Shown: positions 36,503 through 45,887, counted from the stretch's first letter. The stretch is DNA of 64,000 bases from Cryobacterium aureum (GCF_002954245.1 NZ_PPTG01000009.1:62001-126000); one strand, 5' to 3'. Translations and numbers: made by a program. Notes: generated from the letters alone by a model not told the origin.

Positions 36503-38047
36503 TTACAGCCACCCAGCGTCGCGCAGCGCCTGGCGAGAATCGTCCCTGGCCGAATACGGCAGTTTCACGCCTTGTACCTCGTGGTAGTCCTCGTGGCCTG
36601 GGCCGGCGTACAGAATGGTGTCTCCTTCGTGTGCGAGTGACAACGCCGTGCGGAATGCCGCACGGGGGTTGGCCACCTCGTAGAACTCGCCGTCTGGCAC
36701 GGCTTCGCGCGCTGCTTGCAGCAGGACGGCCCGGATGCTCGCGGCGTCTTCAAACCGCGGGTGAAAGTCGGTCACGACCACGATATCGCTGCCCTGGGCG
36801 GCGATCCGACCCATATCGGCGCGTTTCGTGGTGTCGCGGTCACCGTCGGCGCCGAATAGCATAATCAGTTTGCCTGGGGTGAATTTGCGCAGCGCCGCGA
36901 GCGTATTCAGGAACGCATCGGGACTGTGACCGTAGTCGATGTAGACGAGGGGGCCCCGGTCGCCGGAAATGCGCTCTGCACGCCCGGGGATGAAAGCGAC
37001 GATGCCGCCGTCACGGTTCAGCGTGTGTTGGATCGCGCCGAGGTCGAATCCGCTCTCTACCAGCATGACGATGGCCAGGGCGGCGTTGGCGGCCATGTAC
37101 CAGCCGAGCAGCGGCACCCGGGTGTGCAGGCGACGCCCGCCGTGGCCTTCGAGCACGAAGTCGGTGTGCGTGGCGGTTTCGCCGACCACGGTCATATGCC
37201 AGTCGGCGTCCACGTCGGCCCGGTTGCTTATTGTCGTCACCGGGATGCGGCATTCATCGGCGAGGCGACGTCCCCAGTCGGTGTCGACCGTGATCACTCC
37301 GCGGTGCGAGCGGTCGGGTTGGAACAGCTCGAGCTTGGCCTGGAAGTAGTCATCCATCGACGGATAGTCGTCGAGGTGGTCGTGGCTGAGGTTGGTGAAC
37401 GCAGCGACGTCGAAGACCAGGCCGTCAACCCGGTAGCGGCTGAGGGCCTGCGCCGAGACTTCGATGCCGACGGCGCGTACCTCGGCCTCATTCATACGGG
37501 CCAACAGGGCGTGCAGTTCGCTGGCCTCTGGCGTGGTCAGGGAACTCGTGACGGCGAGATCGCCGATGCGACGCTCAGCTGTTGAGGTGAGCCCGGAAAC
37601 GACGCCGAGTTGGTTCAGAATACCGAACAGCAGGTAGACGACGCTGGTCTTGCCGTTGGTGCCGGTGACGGCGAACAGGGTCGCCGGGTTGTCGTCGGTG
37701 CGGTAGATCCAGGCGGCAACGGCGCCGAGCGCGGCACGGGCATCCGGTGTCAGCAAGACCGGCAGACCGCTGGCCGCAGCGAGCAGCGCTCCGGCCTCGT
37801 CGGTCAGGATGGCCACGGCCCCCGCTTCGGCTGCCGCCGCGGCGAAGGTGGCGCCGTGCAGGTGCGCTCCGGGAACGCCGACGTAGAGGTCGCCCGGTTG
37901 CACCGTGCGCGAGCTCAGGCTCACTCCGGTGACTTCGAGACCGTCGATGTCTCCACGTAGTTCCAGATCAAATTCGGCAACCAATCCCGACAACGACCGT
38001 GGTACGGGGTGCTCGGGACGGAGAGCCGACGGCGCCAATTCAGACAC
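36503..38047 (-). CDS. murE: UDP-MurNAc-dipeptide ligase MurE (third-residue specificity probably not meso-DAP)
   Basis: MurE adds the third residue of the stem peptide. The 514-residue protein has GTNGKTS at 129-135, the carbamylated-lysine region FQAKLELF (Lys238) and the C-terminal GHEDY at 484-488. In meso-DAP enzymes the specificity loop is DNPR; here residues 428-431 read FHPR. Microbacteriaceae have B-type peptidoglycan with diaminobutyrate, lysine or ornithine, so the change fits an altered amino acid, although GHEDY is retained. The YAHTPDAL motif is also changed, to YGHSPDAF. GTG start. Confidence 0.95.
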   Translation of the reverse strand: MSELAPSALRPEHPVPRSLSGLVAEFDLELRGDIDGLEVTGVSLSSRTVQPGDLYVGVPGAHLHGATFAAAAAEAGAVAILTDEAGALLAAASGLPVLLTPDARAALGAVAAWIYRTDDNPATLFAVTGTNGKTSVVYLLFGILNQLGVVSGLTSTAERRIGDLAVTSSLTTPEASELHALLARMNEAEVRAVGIEVSAQALSRYRVDGLVFDVAAFTNLSHDHLDDYPSMDDYFQAKLELFQPDRSHRGVITVDTDWGRRLADECRIPVTTISNRADVDADWHMTVVGETATHTDFVLEGHGGRRLHTRVPLLGWYMAANAALAIVMLVESGFDLGAIQHTLNRDGGIVAFIPGRAERISGDRGPLVYIDYGHSPDAFLNTLAALRKFTPGKLIMLFGADGDRDTTKRADMGRIAAQGSDIVVVTDFHPRFEDAASIRAVLLQAAREAVPDGEFYEVANPRAAFRTALSLAHEGDTILYAGPGHEDYHEVQGVKLPYSARDDSRQALRDAGWL

Positions 38048-38062
38048 GCAGGGCTCGCTTTC

Positions 38063-39880
38063 TTACCAGGTGGAAGGGAGGTCAGGCGCGCTCGCGCCGG
38101 AGGGAACTGCCCGGTACTTTTTCAACACCTGGCTCATGATCTCCTGGAAGACCGGAGCCGGTGCCGCTGACGTGTTCAGTTTAACAGGGTCGGCGATGCT
38201 GACCGAGACGACATACTGCGGATCGTCGGCCGGTGCGAAGCCCGACACCGACACGAGATACCCGTCGGAGTACCCGCCCTTGCCGTCCGGCATCTGTGCG
38301 GTACCGGTCTTGGCGGCGACGCGATAGCCCGGAATGTTCCACTTGCTCGCCACCCAGCTCTTCTGGTACACCATCTCGAGCACGTCGCTGGTTTCGTTCG
38401 CCGCCGTCTCGGACAGTACCCGGGTGCCGGTGGCATCTGGCACGTTGGTCATGGTTCCGTCGGCCTGCCGGCAGCCCTCGACCAGCTGCACCGGCATGCG
38501 AACGCCGTCATTGGCGATGGTCTGGTAGATGCTCGCGACCTGCAGCGCGGTCGTGGTCAGGCCCTGTCCGAACATGGTCGCGTAGCTGGTCTGGTTGTCC
38601 CACTCATCGACCGGGTGCAGGATTCCGCCGTCTTCGCGCGGAAAGCCGGTTTCGGTCGGGGTGCCAACGCCAAACGCCCTCATGTAGTCGTAGCGCTGCT
38701 GATCGGTGAGTTTCTCACCGAACTTGGACATGCCGGTGTTGCTCGAATCGATCAGCACGCCGGTCATGGTCATGTGCTGGTCCGGGTGCGCGTGGCTGTC
38801 ATTGATGTTGGCGCCGTTGGCCGGCAGGTACCGGTACGGCGCGACGATTCCGGTCTCCAGGGTGGCGACGCCGGAATCGAGAACGGATGCCGCGGTCAGC
38901 GCTTTGAAGGTCGAGCCGGGTTCGAAGGATTGGGTGAAGGCGCGGGAGCCGCGGTCTTCGGGGTTCTCGGTGCCGCCGACGTTGTTCGGGTCGACCGAGG
39001 GGTAGTCGGCAACGGCGAGGAGCTTGCCGGTCTTGGCGTCCTGCACGACAGCACTAGCCCAGGCCGCTCCGGTTTCCTGCGCTCGCGCCGCGAGGGTCTG
39101 CTGCACGAACCATTCCAGGTCGGAGTCGATGGTGGTGACGACGTCACCGCCGTCGACGGCGGCGGCGCTCGTGACGCTGCTGCCTGGGATCCGCACGCCG
39201 TCGGCGCCCTTTTCGTAGGTTTCCTTACCGTTGGTGGAGGCCAGGCAGGCGTCCTCCCCGGATTCGAGGCCGGCCTGCGGCACGCCCTCTCCCGAGAGAT
39301 AGCCGAGCATATTGCCGGCGACGGCGCCGTTCGGGTAGACCCGACTGGGGCTGTTCTCGGAGTAGGTCCAGGGAATGTGCAGCTCCTGCACGGCACGCAG
39401 CACATCGACATCGACTTTCTGGGCGATGTAGGCGAAATTGGCCTCGGCATTTGCCTGAAGGGCGGTGGAGATGGTCAGCAGAATGGCGTCGCCGGTCTGG
39501 CCGGTGGCGGCACCGATTTCGGCGGCGGCGTCGGCCACCGAGATTTCGACCTCCTTACCGTCGACGGTTCGATCGAAGGGCGTCGCGTTCACGGGCGACA
39601 TGGTGATGTTGTAACGCATGACCGTTCCGGCCAGCACGACACCGTTGGTGTCGAGGATCTCGCCGCGGGAACCGTAGACGACCTGGCCGACCGAGCGGTT
39701 GCCCACGGAGTCCTTGGTGAGCGAATCGGCCTGCACGACCTGGATATCGACCAGCCGCACCAGGAACACGGCAATCACTGCGAACAGCACGAGGATGGTG
39801 ACAAAGGTACGACGACGGCTGGACCGCGAATGGGTCGGGTTGCTTCGGGCACTACTTCTTCGGGTATTGCGCACGCTCAT
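38063..39880 (-). CDS. ftsI: Septal penicillin-binding protein FtsI (PBP3, class B)
   Basis: FtsI is the transpeptidase of the septum and partner of FtsW. The 605-residue protein has one N-terminal membrane helix (about residues 25-45), a class B dimerisation domain, and the transpeptidase motifs S323-TFK, SSN at 380-382 and KTGT at 525-528. ATG start. It lies between the ftsL-like gene and murE. No PASTA domain follows the transpeptidase domain. Confidence 0.97.
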   Translation of the reverse strand: MSVRNTRRSSARSNPTHSRSSRRRTFVTILVLFAVIAVFLVRLVDIQVVQADSLTKDSVGNRSVGQVVYGSRGEILDTNGVVLAGTVMRYNITMSPVNATPFDRTVDGKEVEISVADAAAEIGAATGQTGDAILLTISTALQANAEANFAYIAQKVDVDVLRAVQELHIPWTYSENSPSRVYPNGAVAGNMLGYLSGEGVPQAGLESGEDACLASTNGKETYEKGADGVRIPGSSVTSAAAVDGGDVVTTIDSDLEWFVQQTLAARAQETGAAWASAVVQDAKTGKLLAVADYPSVDPNNVGGTENPEDRGSRAFTQSFEPGSTFKALTAASVLDSGVATLETGIVAPYRYLPANGANINDSHAHPDQHMTMTGVLIDSSNTGMSKFGEKLTDQQRYDYMRAFGVGTPTETGFPREDGGILHPVDEWDNQTSYATMFGQGLTTTALQVASIYQTIANDGVRMPVQLVEGCRQADGTMTNVPDATGTRVLSETAANETSDVLEMVYQKSWVASKWNIPGYRVAAKTGTAQMPDGKGGYSDGYLVSVSGFAPADDPQYVVSVSIADPVKLNTSAAPAPVFQEIMSQVLKKYRAVPSGASAPDLPSTW

Positions 39881-39907
39881 CTGCCCATCATGGTCGACTC
39901 ACGGAAA

Positions 39908-40474
39908 CTATCGGGTAGTGGGCGCCGCGAGTCCCGCAGGAACTACCGGGGCGCTCGTAATCGCGACAGCACCGGCGGCCGCCGGATCTGCCGGAAGCTG
40001 CGACAGCAGGGTGCTTCCGTTCAGCAGGGCGTTGGGAACGAGGCTGGCCGCTCCGGCCTGCGAGCCCGACGCCGAAGCCGGAGCGCCCAGAACAGCGCCG
40101 TCCGAGAGGCGCAGGTATACGGGGTTGGAGTTGCTGACCATGCCGAGGCCCTCGGCGTTGGCGGCGAGGCTCTGCGGGGAGGAGACCCGCACGAGGTCTT
40201 CGCTCACGCTCGCGGCTGTGCGGCCGAGTTCGGACCGGCTCGACTGCAGGCTGGAGATTTCATACGCGCCCTGGGAGATGCCGACGCTCAGCAGCAACTG
40301 GGCGACCATGATGGCGGCCATGCCTACCACTGCGGTGAGAGCATAGAAGATACGCGGGCGCGCGCGGCGGCGCGGCGTGGGCGCGACCAAGCGAAACCCG
40401 CGCCGTGCCGGTGCGCTGGTCTCAAACGGTTCGGGTTCGAGGGAAAACGAGACGCGTGCCAGGTTGTCGCTCAT
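39908..40474 (-). CDS. FtsL-like small bitopic division protein
   Basis: The 188-residue protein has one membrane helix (about residues 43-65) followed by a short coiled-coil-like segment ([23 protein letters not shown]) and an Ala/Ser/Pro-rich tail. Position between rsmH and ftsI and this topology identify it as the FtsL equivalent, which forms the FtsQLB complex. Sequence identity in this family is very low, so the call rests on context. ATG start in a four-base overlap with rsmH. Confidence 0.8.
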   Translation of the reverse strand: MSDNLARVSFSLEPEPFETSAPARRGFRLVAPTPRRRARPRIFYALTAVVGMAAIMVAQLLLSVGISQGAYEISSLQSSRSELGRTAASVSEDLVRVSSPQSLAANAEGLGMVSNSNPVYLRLSDGAVLGAPASASGSQAGAASLVPNALLNGSTLLSQLPADPAAAGAVAITSAPVVPAGLAAPTTR

Positions 40475-41442
40475 GCGGCGGCCCTTCTCAGTCTTTCAGC
40501 GGCGCGCAGCCGAACCGGCGTGGCGCGGGGGTTGAGTGCTTTTTCTTCGTCGGAGGCCAGTTCGGCACCGCGGAGCAGGAGGGTGAACAGTGGCTTGTGT
40601 TCGGGCAGTTCCACCGGAAGTCCGGCCGGTGCGGTGGAGCCGGAAGCCGCGGCGAGTGCCCGCTTGACGATGCGATCTTCCAGGGACTGGTAGGCCATGA
40701 CGACGATGCGGCCGCCGACCTGTACGCGGTCGAGCGCGGCGGGAATGGCCCGTTCGAGCACGGCCAGTTCCTGATTGACCTCGATGCGCAGCGCCTGGAA
40801 CACGCGCTTGGCCGGGTGGCCCTGGCGCTGGATGGCGACCGGGGTGGCCTTGGTGATCACGTCGACCAGCTGCGCCGACCGCACGAAGGGTGCCGTTTCA
40901 CGGGCTTCGACGATGGCTTTGGCATACCGGGCGGAGAGTTTCTCCTCGCCGTAGTCCTGGAAGATGCGCTTGAGATCGCGTTCGCTGTAATCGGCGAGGA
41001 TACTCTCGGCGGTCAGGCCACCGGTGCCGTCCATGCGCATGTCGAGCGGGGCATCCTTGGAGTAGGAGAAGCCGCGTTCGACGCGGTCTATCTGCAGGCT
41101 GGAGACTCCGAGGTCGAACAGTACGCCGGCGACCTCGCTGATACCGAGGCCGTCGAGGGCTTCCCCGATGCCGTCATAGACGGTGTGCACGAGGTGGACC
41201 CGGCCTGCGAAACCCTTAAGACGTTCCTCAGCGATGGCCAGAGCCTCGGTGTCGCGGTCGAGGCCGACCAGGGTCAGCTCGGGGAAGCGTGACAGGATCG
41301 CTTCGGCGTGGCCGCCCATGCCGAGTGTGGCGTCGACGAGCACGGCGCCGGGCTTCGTGAGAGCCGGAGCGAGCAGCTCGACGCAGCGTTCGAGCAGTAC
41401 CGGGGTGTGGATTTCATCGCTGGGGATTTCATTGCTGGCCAT
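40471..41442 (-). CDS. rsmH: 16S rRNA (cytosine(1402)-N4)-methyltransferase
   Basis: RsmH (MraW) methylates C1402 of 16S rRNA. The 323-residue sequence has [13 protein letters not shown], the SAM site [29 protein letters not shown] and the late [21 protein letters not shown] start. It is second in the dcw cluster after mraZ, with a 99-nt gap. Confidence 0.98.
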   Translation of the reverse strand: MASNEIPSDEIHTPVLLERCVELLAPALTKPGAVLVDATLGMGGHAEAILSRFPELTLVGLDRDTEALAIAEERLKGFAGRVHLVHTVYDGIGEALDGLGISEVAGVLFDLGVSSLQIDRVERGFSYSKDAPLDMRMDGTGGLTAESILADYSERDLKRIFQDYGEEKLSARYAKAIVEARETAPFVRSAQLVDVITKATPVAIQRQGHPAKRVFQALRIEVNQELAVLERAIPAALDRVQVGGRIVVMAYQSLEDRIVKRALAAASGSTAPAGLPVELPEHKPLFTLLLRGAELASDEEKALNPRATPVRLRAAERLRRAAA

Positions 41443-41541
41443 AATGCCGGGCTAGTCCATGAGGCCTGATTCCCCTCCATTTCGTCCTGGCACCGGGGAA
41501 GTGTGTCAGGGCAAAAACGGCTGGGAGTCAGGTACCAGGGG

Positions 41542-41973
41542 CTAGAAGAGTCCCGGAATCACCTCCTCCGTCGTGTTGGCGTACGAGGTTTCCTGCTCGG
41601 CGAGGTATGTGGCCCACGCTTCGCTGTCCCAAATCTCGACTCGGCTGCCAGCACCGATGACGGTCAGTTCTCGGTCAAGCCCCGCATAGCTGCGGAGGTT
41701 GCCGGGGATGGTGACGCGGTTTTGTTTGTCCGGGGTCTCCGAGCTCGCGCCCGACAGGAACACCCGGAGATAGTCGCGAGCCTGCTTGCTCGTGACCGGT
41801 GCCTGGCGGATCTTGTCGTGCAGGGTTTCGAATTCGCGGGTGCTGAACACGTAGATGCAGTGTTCCTGCCCCCGCGTCATGACCACACCGGTGGAGAGTT
41901 CTTCCCGAAACTTCGCGGGAAGAATAATGCGCCCTTTTTCGTCGAGCCGGGGGGCGTAGGTGCCAAGGAACAC
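41542..41973 (-). CDS. mraZ: Transcriptional regulator MraZ
   Basis: MraZ is a double-AbrB-fold DNA-binding protein that controls the dcw operon. GTG 41973 gives [16 protein letters not shown] and 143 residues, the normal length. It has AAAGGGG five bases upstream. A GTG two codons earlier would sit on that site. Both SpoVT/AbrB repeats are present ([14 protein letters not shown] and [13 protein letters not shown]). Direct-repeat MraZ boxes lie upstream at 42011-42036. Confidence 0.97.
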   Translation of the reverse strand: MFLGTYAPRLDEKGRIILPAKFREELSTGVVMTRGQEHCIYVFSTREFETLHDKIRQAPVTSKQARDYLRVFLSGASSETPDKQNRVTIPGNLRSYAGLDRELTVIGAGSRVEIWDSEAWATYLAEQETSYANTTEEVIPGLF

Positions 41974-42010
41974 GCTCACCCCTTTCTTCCGGCCAGATTC
42001 AGGTGTGGCT

Positions 42011-42036
42011 CCACTTTACTCCACCTTCAACCACTG
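42011..42036 (-). promoter_or_regulatory. mraZ: MraZ-binding repeats upstream of mraZ
   Basis: Read leftwards, three GTGG words recur at exactly 10-bp spacing (complements CCAC at 42011-42014, 42021-42024 and 42031-42034), with two followed by AG. MraZ binds direct repeats of a TGGG/GTGG-type word spaced by one helical turn in front of its own gene. The boxes lie 38-61 bp before the start codon, and a TATATT-like -10 element lies further upstream. Confidence 0.8.
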
Positions 42037-42161
42037 ACCTAGGTTTTTGCGTCTATTTTCTGAATATATCGCCAAACTGCCCCAGAATCATTGGGAATAC
42101 GTCGTGGAGGGAGATGGAGCAATATTTGTCAGAACGGATGTTCTGGGGCCATTTTTGGGCA

Positions 42162-42191
42162 TAAAAAAGGGCCGATCAGATGATCGGCCCT
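42162..42191 (-). terminator. Rho-independent terminator of the DUF3040 gene
   Basis: A 10-bp perfect stem (42168-42177 with 42182-42191, tetraloop AGAT) is followed leftwards by a run of T residues (A run at 42163-42168). It lies about 75 nt after the DUF3040 stop and prevents read-through into mraZ. Confidence 0.88.
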
Positions 42192-42264
42192 TCAGAACTG
42201 CGATTTATGAACTTCGTTTTATGGACTTATGGGTGCCCGGTGGAGGGCTGGGGGGTTAGTAGAA

Positions 42265-42642
42265 CTACTGACCGTCCTGGCGACGGTCCCACCGATCGTT
42301 CAGTCGCTCCATGAAGCCCTGATTGGACTTGGCCGGTGCCGGGCGGCGACCGGGTGACGATGGTCCGGGCACTGAATGAATTGCCTTGCCGGGCGTCACG
42401 GCGATGAGAACACCCCCGAACATGACGATGAAGCCGAGAATGCCGAGCCACAACTGCGCAATGGCGACACCCGTGATGAGGGCGACAATACCGACGACGG
42501 CGAGCAATACGCCGATCGCAATGGAACGATAGTTCGGGCGAAGCCTCGACACTCCAACACTGGCGACAAAGTCGGCATCATTGTGATAGAGGCTGCGCTC
42601 CATCTCTTCCAGGAGCCGCTGCTCCTGTTCCGAAAGCGGCAT
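42265..42642 (-). CDS. DUF3040 domain membrane protein
   Basis: From ATG 42642 (GGAGGG seven bases upstream) the product is 125 residues. It begins PLSEQEQRLLEEMERSLYHND, the DUF3040 signature, and has two adjacent membrane helices (about residues 40-85), then a basic, Pro-rich tail. These proteins are common in actinobacteria, often next to mraZ, and have no known function. The upstream open frame to 42684 lacks a ribosome site. Confidence 0.9.
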   Translation of the reverse strand: MPLSEQEQRLLEEMERSLYHNDADFVASVGVSRLRPNYRSIAIGVLLAVVGIVALITGVAIAQLWLGILGFIVMFGGVLIAVTPGKAIHSVPGPSSPGRRPAPAKSNQGFMERLNDRWDRRQDGQ

Positions 42643-42760
42643 CTCATTCCCTCCAGTTACGGGATCGAGCGGGTGGGTAGACAAGATCGAACCGGCCAGA
42701 ATTGAATTGCCGGGTCGAATTACCTAATTCTAGCCCCGCCGGGATGGCTAGGCTATACGG

Positions 42761-43939
42761 GTGCCTGAAAGCAAACGCCTGGTCGACTTGGTTCAATCTC
42801 GCATCGACGAGTTCCTCATGTCCCGCGAACCAATTGTGACCCTGATCAGCTCCGATTTGACTCCCCTAATCGACTACTCACGGCAGTTTCTCAGCGGTGG
42901 GAAGCGGTTTCGAGCCCAGTTTTGTTACTGGGGTGCGCAGAGCGTTCTGCCGCCGGATTCCGGCCCAGAAGTGGGCCAGCCAGAGGCCGGCCAGCCGTCA
43001 GTCGGCGCGGATGACGCGGCCGCGGCATCCGCTGCCCGCACGCCCGCCGCAGCCGGACTGGCTGCGGTGGTGTCGGCAGCCAGCGCGCTGGAGATTTTTC
43101 ACGCCGCGGCGCTCGTGCACGACGACATCATCGACAATTCCGACACCCGTCGCGGGGCTCCGAGTGCCCACAAACTGTTCGAAAGTTTGCACGAGCGTGA
43201 GGGCTGGGCTGGGGACAGCGCCTCCTACGGCCGGGCGTCGGCCATTCTCCTCGGCGATCTGCTACTGGGTTGGAGCGATGAGCTGCTCGACGAGGGGCTC
43301 GACGAACTGGCCGATCGGGCTTCGGCACGGCGGGCCAGGCTCGAATTCAACTTCATGCGCACCGAGGTCACGGCCGGGCAGTACCTGGACATTCTCGAGG
43401 AGCGCGCCTGGCTGGCCCAGCCGGAAGGCGAGTTGCTCGATCGGGCTCTGCGCGTGATCGTCTACAAGTCGGCCAAGTACAGCGTTCAGGCCCCGCTCGT
43501 GATCGGGGCGGCCCTGGCCGGAGCCTCCGCCGCCCAGCTGAACTCGCTGCGTGCATTCGGCTTGCCGCTCGGCATGGCCTACCAGCTGCGCGACGATTTG
43601 CTCGGCGTGTTCGGCGACTCCGCCGTGACCGGCAAGCCGAGCGGCGACGACCTCACCGAAGGTAAGCGCACGGTGTTGATCGCGCTGGCGCGGGAACGCC
43701 TGAGCGACGCCGACCGAGCATTGCTCGACGCCCAGCTCGGCGATCCTACGCTCGATGCCGCCCAGATTCGTGGCTTGCAGCAGCTCATCACAGCCAGTGG
43801 CGCCGTCGACCGGGTCGAGGCGCTCATCGAAGCCCAGGTAGCTGAGGCCCTCGGGGCTCTCGCAACCGCGCCAATCAGCGCCATGGCCCGGCAGAAGCTG
43901 CTGGATCTGACCGATCGGGTCACGCACCGGGCGTTCTGA
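42761..43939 (+). CDS. Polyprenyl diphosphate synthase (trans-prenyltransferase)
   Basis: The 392-residue all-helical synthase has the first aspartate-rich motif in LVHDDIIDNSD and the second in YQLRDDLLGVFGD, plus GGKRFRAQ for the substrate pyrophosphate. It condenses IPP with an allylic diphosphate to make geranylgeranyl or longer chains. A 60-residue Ala/Pro-rich insert lies near residue 65-100. The gene resembles M. tuberculosis idsA2 (Rv2173) in position. GTG start with TAGGCT six bases upstream, probably leaderless. Confidence 0.93.
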   Translation: MPESKRLVDLVQSRIDEFLMSREPIVTLISSDLTPLIDYSRQFLSGGKRFRAQFCYWGAQSVLPPDSGPEVGQPEAGQPSVGADDAAAASAARTPAAAGLAAVVSAASALEIFHAAALVHDDIIDNSDTRRGAPSAHKLFESLHEREGWAGDSASYGRASAILLGDLLLGWSDELLDEGLDELADRASARRARLEFNFMRTEVTAGQYLDILEERAWLAQPEGELLDRALRVIVYKSAKYSVQAPLVIGAALAGASAAQLNSLRAFGLPLGMAYQLRDDLLGVFGDSAVTGKPSGDDLTEGKRTVLIALARERLSDADRALLDAQLGDPTLDAAQIRGLQQLITASGAVDRVEALIEAQVAEALGALATAPISAMARQKLLDLTDRVTHRAF

Positions 43940-44016
43940 GGAGCGTTTCGGCGGGCGGTTCGACCGGTTTGGGCGCGTGCCCGGTTAGGCGAATGCCTGG
44001 CTGGGCGTGCGCGTGG

Positions 44017-44358
44017 CTAGGCGAGGGCCTGGGCGACCCGACGCACCTCGGCCTTGCGGCCAGCGCGAAGAGCTTCGATCGGGGGGACGCCAAGGCTGTC
44101 GTCGACCTCGAGCAGCCAGGTCATGGCCTGCATGTCGGTGAAGCCGTCGTCGGCCAGTACGAACAGCGTGCCGCGAAGTTCAGGAACGGGAGCGCCGTCA
44201 CGCAGAAAGAGGGAAGGAACCGACACAACGTTGTCCCGCCGGATAGCCAGCAGGTACTTGTCGTCGATCAGGTGCCGCACACGGCTCTGGCTCATTCCGA
44301 GCAGGTTGACTAGGGCAGGAATAGTAAGCCACTCGGGCTCTGAAGACAGATCACTCAC
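44017..44358 (-). CDS. Rv2175c-family winged-helix DNA-binding protein
   Basis: The 113-residue protein has a helix-turn-helix (WLTIPALVNLLGMSQSRVRHLIDDK) and a C-terminal domain ending RRVAQALA. It matches Rv2175c of M. tuberculosis, which is a DNA-binding substrate of the kinase PknL. The adjacent PASTA kinase at 45970 keeps that association. GTG start. It is convergent with the polyprenyl synthase and divergent from the LysM gene. Confidence 0.9.
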   Translation of the reverse strand: MSDLSSEPEWLTIPALVNLLGMSQSRVRHLIDDKYLLAIRRDNVVSVPSLFLRDGAPVPELRGTLFVLADDGFTDMQAMTWLLEVDDSLGVPPIEALRAGRKAEVRRVAQALA

Positions 44359-44503
44359 TCTTTTAGCTTCCCATGATTCGGGTCCGCGGCAAAACCTCCA
44401 TGAACTTTTTCCTCGTGAGGCGGCACTTTCATGTCAGCCGGCCGATTGACTCCCCCTCATAATTGTGAAAACCTCGCAGTGGGGATTGCCGCATTCGAGG
44501 CGA

Positions 44504-44525
44504 TGCTGTACGAACTTGCTGTACG
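44504..44525 (+). repeat. Direct repeat TGCTGTACG upstream of the LysM gene
   Basis: TGCTGTACG occurs at 44504-44512 and again at 44517-44525, a 13-bp period, 34 nt before the ATG. It could be a regulator site near the promoter. Function unproven. Confidence 0.4.
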
Positions 44526-44558
44526 GATGGCGCGCGTGCGCACAATGAACGGAGCACC

Positions 44559-45887
44559 ATGTCGACCAAGGTGAAAACGAAGACGACGGATGCCGCGGCA
44601 TCCGCCGCACGAAACGCGACCGTTCCCGAAACGGCCGACGTGGCCTTTTCTGGGGCCGACGCTCGCCCTGACGCTGCACCGAAGCGACAGGCCAAGAAGC
44701 TGGCTGACCTGCGGTCCCGCCCGGCCTTGCTGACCGTGCCGATCGTGCTCGTCAGCACGCTCGCAATCGGCCTCAACCTCTCGGCTCCCGCCCAGGCTCA
44801 GGCCCTGGCCAAGAAGCCGCTCAAGTCGAAGCTGGCCGAGACCACTCCCGTACTGGCGGTGACCTCGGTTGCAACAGCCGTGCAGGTTGCGCCGACTCAA
44901 TATTCCGTTGTTGACGGCGACACCGTCAGCGGCATCGCCGCCCGGTTCGGCCTGTCGACGGCGGCCGTGCTGGCGGGCAACGGTCTCGATTCCCGGGCGC
45001 TGATCTTTCCGGGTCAGGTTTTGACCCTGACCCAGGCGGCGGCGCCGGTTGCACTCGTGGCCGCGCCGGCGGTATCCGCCAGCAGCTACTCGGTGCAGAG
45101 CGGCGACACCATCAGCGGTATTGCTGCCGCCCACGGGCTGAAGACCGCTGACGTTCTGGGCGCCAACGGCCTGACCGGGGCCAGTGTCATCCACCCCGGC
45201 CAGGTCCTTGTGCTGGCTGCGGCTGCAGCGATGGAACCGGCCGCGTACGTCGCACCGGTCGCCGAGATCGCCGCAGCCGTCACCCACACCATCGCCTCCG
45301 GCGAGACCATCACCGCCGTGGCGAACGCGGCCGGAGTGAGCGTGCAGGCCATGCTCGACGCCAATGGCCTCGGCTGGTCGAGCATCATCTACCCCGGACA
45401 GGTCTTGACCCTGCCGATCACGGTAGTGCCGGCATCCGTTGCGGTGACTGTACCGGTAGCGACAGCCGGTGTAGTCACGCCCATGTCGGAGGAAATGCGA
45501 CAGAACGCCCAGACGATTGTGTCGGTCGGACAGGGTGCCGGCGTGAGCCGCGCCGGTCTCGTCGTGGCGTTGGCCGCGGCCGCCCAGGAATCGGGGCTGC
45601 GCAACGTTGATTACGGCGACAGGGACTCCCTCGGGCTGTTCCAGCAGCGGCCAAGTGCCGGCTGGGGCACCCCGGAGCAGGTGATGGACCCGGTGCGGGC
45701 CAGTCTCGCCTTCTTCGGCGGCGCCTCCAACCCGAACCCGAATGTGACCCGCGGTCTGCTCGACATCGCGGGCTGGGAGTCGATGACCGTGACCCAGGCC
45801 GCCCAGGCCGTGCAGATCTCGGCCTACCCCGACTATTACGCCAAGTGGGAAACGTCGGCGCAGGCCTGGCTCAGCCAGCTCGGCTAG
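44559..45887 (+). CDS. LysM-repeat cell-wall protein with lytic-transglycosylase-like C terminus
   Basis: The 442-residue exported protein has a hydrophobic segment near residues 56-80 (likely signal or anchor), three LysM peptidoglycan-binding repeats (115-157, 177-219, 242-285) and a C-terminal domain with QESGLRNVDYGDRDSLGLFQQRPS, which resembles transglycosylase-like/Rpf-type domains. It probably binds and remodels peptidoglycan. ATG start with GGAG five bases upstream. It lies between the Rv2175c-like gene and the kinase, and the kinase or its regulon may control it. The catalytic residue is not certain. Confidence 0.85.
   Translation: MSTKVKTKTTDAAASAARNATVPETADVAFSGADARPDAAPKRQAKKLADLRSRPALLTVPIVLVSTLAIGLNLSAPAQAQALAKKPLKSKLAETTPVLAVTSVATAVQVAPTQYSVVDGDTVSGIAARFGLSTAAVLAGNGLDSRALIFPGQVLTLTQAAAPVALVAAPAVSASSYSVQSGDTISGIAAAHGLKTADVLGANGLTGASVIHPGQVLVLAAAAAMEPAAYVAPVAEIAAAVTHTIASGETITAVANAAGVSVQAMLDANGLGWSSIIYPGQVLTLPITVVPASVAVTVPVATAGVVTPMSEEMRQNAQTIVSVGQGAGVSRAGLVVALAAAAQESGLRNVDYGDRDSLGLFQQRPSAGWGTPEQVMDPVRASLAFFGGASNPNPNVTRGLLDIAGWESMTVTQAAQAVQISAYPDYYAKWETSAQAWLSQLG

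Noticed and set aside
38615-40693. 692-codon open frame on the plus strand
   Set aside because: Antisense to ftsI, the ftsL-like gene and the end of rsmH.
42047-42259. 70-codon frame in the mraZ-DUF3040 gap
   Set aside because: It runs through the terminator at 42162-42191 and the mraZ promoter; no ribosome site or family match.
44359-44558. Possible c-di-AMP (ydaO-type) riboswitch upstream of the LysM gene
   Set aside because: The region is short and lacks the conserved GGGTGAAT-type core of the class.
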